Positions 32,553 through 36,825 of a stretch of DNA of 36,825 nt are shown here, piece by piece (position 1 is the stretch's first letter; the number at the start of each line of letters is the position of its first letter). The notes beneath the pieces were generated by a model. The model searched no databases and had not been told where the DNA came from. It saw nothing but the letters and a program-made list of their open reading frames with translations. The DNA comes from ZC4RG30 sp964396335 (GTDB taxonomy: Bacteria > Pseudomonadota > Gammaproteobacteria > Steroidobacterales > Steroidobacteraceae): contig CAYNEX010000012.1 in assembly GCA_964396335.1 (NCBI GenBank), positions 1 to 36,825 on the forward strand, written 5' to 3'. Made by a program: the position numbers and the translations under genes.

Positions 32553-33915
32553 ACAATTCCTCCATGGCCTGCCGGTACACACGGCAGATCCGGTCGCGCG
32601 CGAAATGCCGGCCTCCCTCGACCAGCTTGCGTCCCTGCACCCACACACAATCCACAGCCCTGCCGGCGCCGGCGAAAATCCATGAATCGACCAGCGCATC
32701 ACCTTGCCGACCCACCAGTGCGGGGCTGTCGACGGCGAGGCTCAGCATGTCCGCGGCCGCGCCGGGCACCAGTGCCTCCGCACTGCCACCAAGTGCAATG
32801 CTACCGCCTGCCTGCAGGCGCTGGAATAGCGAAACACCGGTGGATCGGCCCGGACCATCGGCCAGCACGTTGCGCGTACATCTCGCCAGGCGCTGGCCAT
32901 ACTCGAGCAGCGACACTTCAGCGGCGGCATCGATGTAGACATTCGAGTCGCTGCCGACCCCGCAACGGCCACCCATGGCGAGGAATTCGTGCGCCGGGAA
33001 GATGCCGTCCCCGAGGTTGGCCTCGGTGACCGGACAAAGCCCGACCACAGCGCCGGATTCGGCCATTCCGCGCAATTCCCCGTCATCCACCTGGGTGGCG
33101 TGGACGAGGCACCAGCCGGCATCCACCGGCATGTGGTCCAGCAGCCAGCGCACCGGGCGTGCGCCGCTCCAGGCAACACAATCGCGCACCTCGCCGATCT
33201 GCTCGGCAATGTGGATGTGCGTCGGCGCGGTCGCGGACGCCTTCGCGAGCTGGTGCAACTGCCCCAGTTCATCCGGGGTGACGGCCCGCAGGCTGTGCGG
33301 CGTCACGCCGATGCGCCCCCCGGGCAGCGCGGAGACCACCGAACTGCAGCGCTCGAACAGGCGCGCGTAGGCGTCGATGTCATGGATGAACCGCTTCTGG
33401 TGGTCCTGCGGGACCTTCCCGCCGAAGCCGGAGTGCGCGTAGAAGACCGGCAGCAGCGTCAGCGAGATGCCCGTGTCCGCGGCCGCCACCGCGATGCGCA
33501 CCGACATCTCGGCCGGATTCGCGAACGACTGGCCATTGGTGTCATGGTGGAGATAGTGGAACTCACCAACCCTTCCGAAGCCGCCCTCGAGCATCTCCAT
33601 GTAGGCCATGGCGGCGACCGCTTCGAGCTGCGCCGGCGTCATGCGCGCGGCGAAGCGATACATGGTGTCGCGCCAGCTCCAGAAGTCATCGCCCTGCCCG
33701 CCGCGCATTTCCGCAAGACCAGCCATGCCGCGCTGGAATGCGTGGCTGTGCAGGTTCGGCAACGCCGGCAGGATCACGCCATGTCTTTCATCACCGGGTT
33801 GCGGCGGAACATTCTCTTCGATCTTCCCGATGCGGCCATCAGTGACATGCAGGCGGACCGACTGTTTCCATCCCGACGGTGTCAGCAATTGCGAGGCAAA
33901 AATGGTTGGCTTCAT
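32545..33915 (-). CDS. hutF: Formimidoylglutamate deiminase HutF
   Basis: The 456-aa amidohydrolase converts N-formimino-L-glutamate to N-formyl-L-glutamate and ammonia, the fourth step of the five-step histidine pathway. Metal and catalytic residues fit the family: LHSH (His56, His58) on strand 1, HIHIAEQ (His235), VHAT (His272) and GSDSN (Asp323). FQRGMAGLAE and YLHHD are typical HutF signatures. The ATG at 33915 is preceded by GGAAG; the GTG codon just before it is a minor alternative. It is divergent from hutI across a 69-bp gap, and its stop codon overlaps the preferred hutC start. HutF rather than HutG alone implies that glutamate is released through formylglutamate, as in Pseudomonas and Xanthomonas. 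Confidence 0.95.
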   Translation of the reverse strand: MKPTIFASQLLTPSGWKQSVRLHVTDGRIGKIEENVPPQPGDERHGVILPALPNLHSHAFQRGMAGLAEMRGGQGDDFWSWRDTMYRFAARMTPAQLEAVAAMAYMEMLEGGFGRVGEFHYLHHDTNGQSFANPAEMSVRIAVAAADTGISLTLLPVFYAHSGFGGKVPQDHQKRFIHDIDAYARLFERCSSVVSALPGGRIGVTPHSLRAVTPDELGQLHQLAKASATAPTHIHIAEQIGEVRDCVAWSGARPVRWLLDHMPVDAGWCLVHATQVDDGELRGMAESGAVVGLCPVTEANLGDGIFPAHEFLAMGGRCGVGSDSNVYIDAAAEVSLLEYGQRLARCTRNVLADGPGRSTGVSLFQRLQAGGSIALGGSAEALVPGAAADMLSLAVDSPALVGRQGDALVDSWIFAGAGRAVDCVWVQGRKLVEGGRHFARDRICRVYRQAMEELCA

Positions 33916-33956
33916 CACGTACTGTCTTCCGTTTGTGCGGACGTGTTGCTTTCGTC

Positions 33957-33972
33957 GTCTATATGACTATAC
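33957..33972. promoter_or_regulatory. Degenerate double HutC-type site (site D) between hutF and hutI
   Basis: GTCTATAT followed directly by GACTATAC gives two copies, each one base off the GT(A/C)TA(G/T)AC consensus. It sits in the 69-bp gap serving both divergent hut transcripts. A rightward TTGCTT (33946-33951), 16 bp, TATACA (33968-33973) would overlap the site. Confidence 0.55.
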
Positions 33973-33984
33973 ATTTAAACCAGC

Positions 33985-35217
33985 TTGAAAACCGCACCAG
34001 GAAATTCACCCATCAGCGTTCCGCGCGAACGCATCTGGCGCAACGCTTCGGTTGCAACGATGCGCGGCCAGGAACTCGGCATCATCGAAGATGCAGTGGT
34101 GATTGCACGCGGTGAACGCATTGCATGGTGCGGACCGGCAGGCGAAGCACCCGCCCCCGCTCACGAAGACAGCGAGGTCATCGACTGCGGTGGCCGATGG
34201 ATCACGCCGGGCCTGATCGATTGCCACACGCACCTGGTGCATGGCGGCCACCGCGCCAATGAATTCCAGATGCGCCTGAAGGGCGCGACCTATGAAGAGA
34301 TTGCCGCGGCCGGCGGTGGAATTGTCTCCACGGTGCGCGCCACCCGCGCCGCCAGCGAGGCGGAGCTGATCGCGCAGGCACTGCCGCGCCTGGATGCATT
34401 GATCGCCGAAGGCGTGACCACGGTCGAGATCAAGTCCGGCTATGCACTCGAGGCCGAAGGCGAGCGCCGCATGCTGCGCGTTGCGCGCCAGCTGGCCAAT
34501 GAAAGACCGGTCAACGTGCGCACCACCTTCCTCGGCGCGCATGCACTGCCACCGGAGATCCGCGACGGCGATGCCTATGTCGATTACCTGCTCGACCTGA
34601 TGCCCGGCCTCGCGGCAGAGGGCCTGGTCGATGCCGTGGATGGTTTCTGCGAGCGCATCGCCTTCTCGCCGGTGCAGATCCTGCGTGTGTTCGCGATGGC
34701 AAGGGCGCTGGACCTGCCGGTCAAGCTGCATGCGGACCAGCTGTCGAACCTGCATGGCGCGGAACTCGCGGCCAGCCATGCGGCACTGTCGGCCGATCAC
34801 CTCGAGCACACCGACGAAGCCGGGGTGCGCGCGATGGCGGCTTCCGGGACCGTGGCCGTGCTGCTGCCCGGCGCCTTCTATTTCCTGCGCGAGACGAAGC
34901 TGCCGCCGGTGGCGCTGCTGCGCGAACACGGCGTGCCGATCGCGATTGCCACCGACTGCAATCCCGGCACCTCGCCTCTCACTTCGCTGCTGCTGACCAT
35001 GAACATGGCGGCCACGCAGTTCCGCCTGACCGTCGAGGAATGCCTGGCCGGCGTCACGCGCAATGCCGCGCGCGCGCTGGGCATCCATCACGACACCGGA
35101 TCGGTCGAGGCCGGCAAGTATGCCGACCTTGCGATCTGGGACATCGGAAGTCCTGCCGAGCTGGTGTACCGCATCGGATTCAACCCCCTGTACGCCCGAA
35201 TCTGGAGAGGCCGATGA
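33985..35217 (+). CDS. hutI: Imidazolonepropionase HutI
   Basis: The product hydrolyses 4-imidazolone-5-propionate to N-formimino-L-glutamate. From a TTG at 33985 it is 410 aa, near the usual length. The family's N-terminal WRNASVAT (18-25) must be included, which excludes the first ATG at 34060, and no other ATG or GTG is available, so TTG is the likely start although no ribosome-binding site is visible. Metal residues: DCHTHLVHGG (His81, His83), VEIKSGYAL, HADQ (His249) and TDCNPGTSP (Asp324). Its stop overlaps the hutH start by four bases (ATGA), indicating coupled translation. If the TATACA over site D is its -10, the mRNA begins within a few bases of the TTG. Confidence 0.94.
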   Translation: MKTAPGNSPISVPRERIWRNASVATMRGQELGIIEDAVVIARGERIAWCGPAGEAPAPAHEDSEVIDCGGRWITPGLIDCHTHLVHGGHRANEFQMRLKGATYEEIAAAGGGIVSTVRATRAASEAELIAQALPRLDALIAEGVTTVEIKSGYALEAEGERRMLRVARQLANERPVNVRTTFLGAHALPPEIRDGDAYVDYLLDLMPGLAAEGLVDAVDGFCERIAFSPVQILRVFAMARALDLPVKLHADQLSNLHGAELAASHAALSADHLEHTDEAGVRAMAASGTVAVLLPGAFYFLRETKLPPVALLREHGVPIAIATDCNPGTSPLTSLLLTMNMAATQFRLTVEECLAGVTRNAARALGIHHDTGSVEAGKYADLAIWDIGSPAELVYRIGFNPLYARIWRGR

Positions 35218-36755
35218 TCGCCATCGTACTGACCCCCGGTTCCACGACGCTCGCCGACTGGCGCGCGATCTATCGTGGCGCCACCCCGAAACTGGACCCC
35301 CGCTGCGGCGCTGCCATCGTGCAGAGCGCCCAGGCGGTGGCACGCATCGCCGCGCGTTCCGAGCCGGTGTACGGCATCAATACCGGCTTCGGCAAGCTGG
35401 CCAATGTGCGCATCGAGCCGGCGGACCTGGCCCGTCTGCAGCGCAATATCGTGCTCTCGCATGCCGCCGGCACCGGCGATCCGCTGCCACAGCGCATCGT
35501 GCGGCTGATGATGGCACTGAAGCTGGCGAGCCTCGGCCAGGGTGCCTCCGGCGTGCAGCCGCGCACACTGATCATGCTCGAGGCGATGCTGGCGCATGAC
35601 CTGATCCCGGTCGTGCCCTCACAGGGTTCGGTGGGTGCTTCCGGGGACCTTGCGCCGCTGTCCCACATGACCGCAGCGATGATCGGTGTCGGCGAAGTCG
35701 ATACGCCCTCCGGTCGCCTGCCCGCCCTCGAGGCACTGGCCAGGGCCGGCCTCCAGCCGCTGGAACTGGCGCCCAAGGAAGGCCTGGCGCTGCTGAATGG
35801 CACGCAGTTCTCCACCGCGGTGGCGCTGGCGGGCCTGTTCGAAGCCGAAACCCTGTTCCAGTCCGCGCTGGTGACCGGTGCGCTGGCCACCGATGCCGCG
35901 CTGGGCACCGATGCCCCCTTCGACGAACGCATCCACAAGCTGCGCCGTCACCGCGGCCAGGCCGAAGCGGCCAGGGCCCTGCAGGAACTGATGGCCGGCA
36001 GCCCGATGCGCGCCTCGCACCGTGAAGGGGACAGCCGCGTGCAGGACCCCTACTGCCTGCGCTGCCAGCCGCAGGTGATGGGTGCGTGCCTGGAGATGCT
36101 GCGTACCGCCGCCAACTTCCTCGGCACCGAGGCCAATGGCGTGTCGGACAACCCGCTGATCTTCGCCGACACCGGCGAGGCGCTGTCCGGCGGCAACTTC
36201 CACGCCGAGCCGGTGGCCTTTGCCGCCGACATCATCGCCATCGCGGTGTGCGAGATCGGTTCGATCTGCGAGCGCCGCATCGCGATGCTGATCGATCCGG
36301 TGCTGTCTGGGCTGCCGGCGTTCCTGACGCCGCGTCCGGGCCTGAACTCCGGCTTCATGATCCCGCAGGTGACGGCCGCCTCACTGGTGTCCGAGAACAA
36401 GCAGCGCGCCTATCCGGCCAGCGTGGATTCGATCCCGACCTCGGCCAACCAGGAAGACCACGTGTCGATGGCCGCGCATGGCGCGCGCCGCCTGCTGCCG
36501 ATGATCGAGAACGCCACCACGGTGGTCGCGATCGAGCTGCTGATGGCCGCGCAGGGCTGCGACCTGCGGGCGCCACTGAAGTCCAGCGAGCCGCTCGAAG
36601 CCGCCCGCGCGCTGCTGCGCGCGCAGGTGCCGATGCTCGATGACGACCGCTACATGTATCCGGACATGCAGAAGGCCACCGAGCTGGTGCGCAGTGGCGC
36701 GATTGCCTCGGCCGCCGGCGTGCGCCTGCCGGAACTGGCACTGGACGTCCATTGA
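35214..36755 (+). CDS. hutH: Histidine ammonia-lyase HutH
   Basis: The 513-aa enzyme deaminates L-histidine to urocanate, the first step of the pathway and the source of the HutC inducer. Ala142-Ser143-Gly144 in GSVGASGDLAPL forms the MIO electrophile, at the same numbering as the Pseudomonas putida enzyme. Tyr53 in VYGINTGFGKLA also matches the catalytic tyrosine. NGTQFS, RVQDPYCLRCQPQVMG, NPLIF and QEDHVSM are further lyase signatures. GGAGAGG precedes the ATG, which overlaps the hutI stop. Nothing in the active site points to an aromatic amino acid or ergothioneine substrate instead, though this can only be judged by motif. Confidence 0.97.
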   Translation: MIAIVLTPGSTTLADWRAIYRGATPKLDPRCGAAIVQSAQAVARIAARSEPVYGINTGFGKLANVRIEPADLARLQRNIVLSHAAGTGDPLPQRIVRLMMALKLASLGQGASGVQPRTLIMLEAMLAHDLIPVVPSQGSVGASGDLAPLSHMTAAMIGVGEVDTPSGRLPALEALARAGLQPLELAPKEGLALLNGTQFSTAVALAGLFEAETLFQSALVTGALATDAALGTDAPFDERIHKLRRHRGQAEAARALQELMAGSPMRASHREGDSRVQDPYCLRCQPQVMGACLEMLRTAANFLGTEANGVSDNPLIFADTGEALSGGNFHAEPVAFAADIIAIAVCEIGSICERRIAMLIDPVLSGLPAFLTPRPGLNSGFMIPQVTAASLVSENKQRAYPASVDSIPTSANQEDHVSMAAHGARRLLPMIENATTVVAIELLMAAQGCDLRAPLKSSEPLEAARALLRAQVPMLDDDRYMYPDMQKATELVRSGAIASAAGVRLPELALDVH

Positions 36756-36825
36756 AGGACTGGCTGTCCATCACGCGCGGCAACGCGCCCCTGCTGCTGT
36801 CGATGCCGCACTCCGGCATCGACCT
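36752..36825 (+). CDS. hutG: N-formylglutamate deformylase HutG, 5' end
   Basis: A TTG at 36752 overlaps the hutH stop codon (TTGA). The frame reads DWLSITRGNAPLLLSMPHSG, which is the N-terminal signature of the N-formylglutamate amidohydrolase family. It completes the route to glutamate and formate and fits the presence of hutF. Only 24 codons are visible before the window ends. The upstream GAAG-like signal is weak and lies within hutH. Confidence 0.85.
   Translation, partial: MKDWLSITRGNAPLLLSMPHSGID

Overview
This window is GC-rich chromosomal DNA (visually about two thirds G+C) of a free-living aerobic gammaproteobacterium. The five-step histidine pathway using HutF and HutG, the long-form Lhr helicase, QueH, CysJI and a large TonB-dependent receptor with an N-terminal 'VTGSR' box would suit the Xanthomonadales or a neighbouring order. 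This placement is inference from gene content. No phage, IS element, CRISPR array, tRNA or rRNA was found.

Left third (1-17350), housekeeping and redox genes. An MHS-type MFS transporter (truncated by the window edge) converges on a secreted GH3 glycosidase, which is divergent from queH. A candidate 38-aa membrane protein and the large helicase gene lhr follow. A leftward three-gene unit encodes two diiron-type ferritin-like proteins and an SRPBCC protein. Divergent from it is a tightly overlapping operon, 1-Cys peroxiredoxin - cysJ - cysI - LysR, with a promoter and a 13-bp palindrome upstream. Then come a candidate 42-aa membrane peptide, a MarR regulator and a group III truncated haemoglobin.

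Middle (17351-30602), an envelope module. The rightward operon is creatininase-like lipoprotein - diheme planctomycete-type PSCyt/DUF1592-family protein - Tat-exported DUF1552 protein - secreted ankyrin protein, closed by an intrinsic terminator. Facing it is a leftward TonB-dependent receptor. Further right, also leftward, an exported NHL beta-propeller protein is translationally coupled to a sodium:solute symporter.

Right (30695-36825), histidine catabolism. A GcvA-like LysR gene is followed by leftward hutF-hutC and rightward hutI-hutH-hutG (hutG cut by the window edge). Urocanase (hutU) is not in the window.

Main observation. An 8-bp element, GTCTATAC or its complement GTATAGAC, lies upstream of the creatininase/DUF1592 operon (17606), the TonB receptor (27631) and the NHL-symporter/LysR divergon (30642), with a degenerate double copy between hutF and hutI (33957). 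It fits the GT(A/C)TA(G/T)AC consensus known for the HutC branch of GntR regulators. The 30.6-kb site also carries TGTATGTACA, the core of the operator described for Pseudomonas HutC. I infer that the hutC product in this window controls one regulon running from outer-membrane uptake through periplasmic haem/Tat/lipoprotein proteins and an inner-membrane symporter to the Hut enzymes. That would be a histidine- or imidazole-compound acquisition system in which the DUF1592/DUF1552/creatininase/ankyrin module has no described function.
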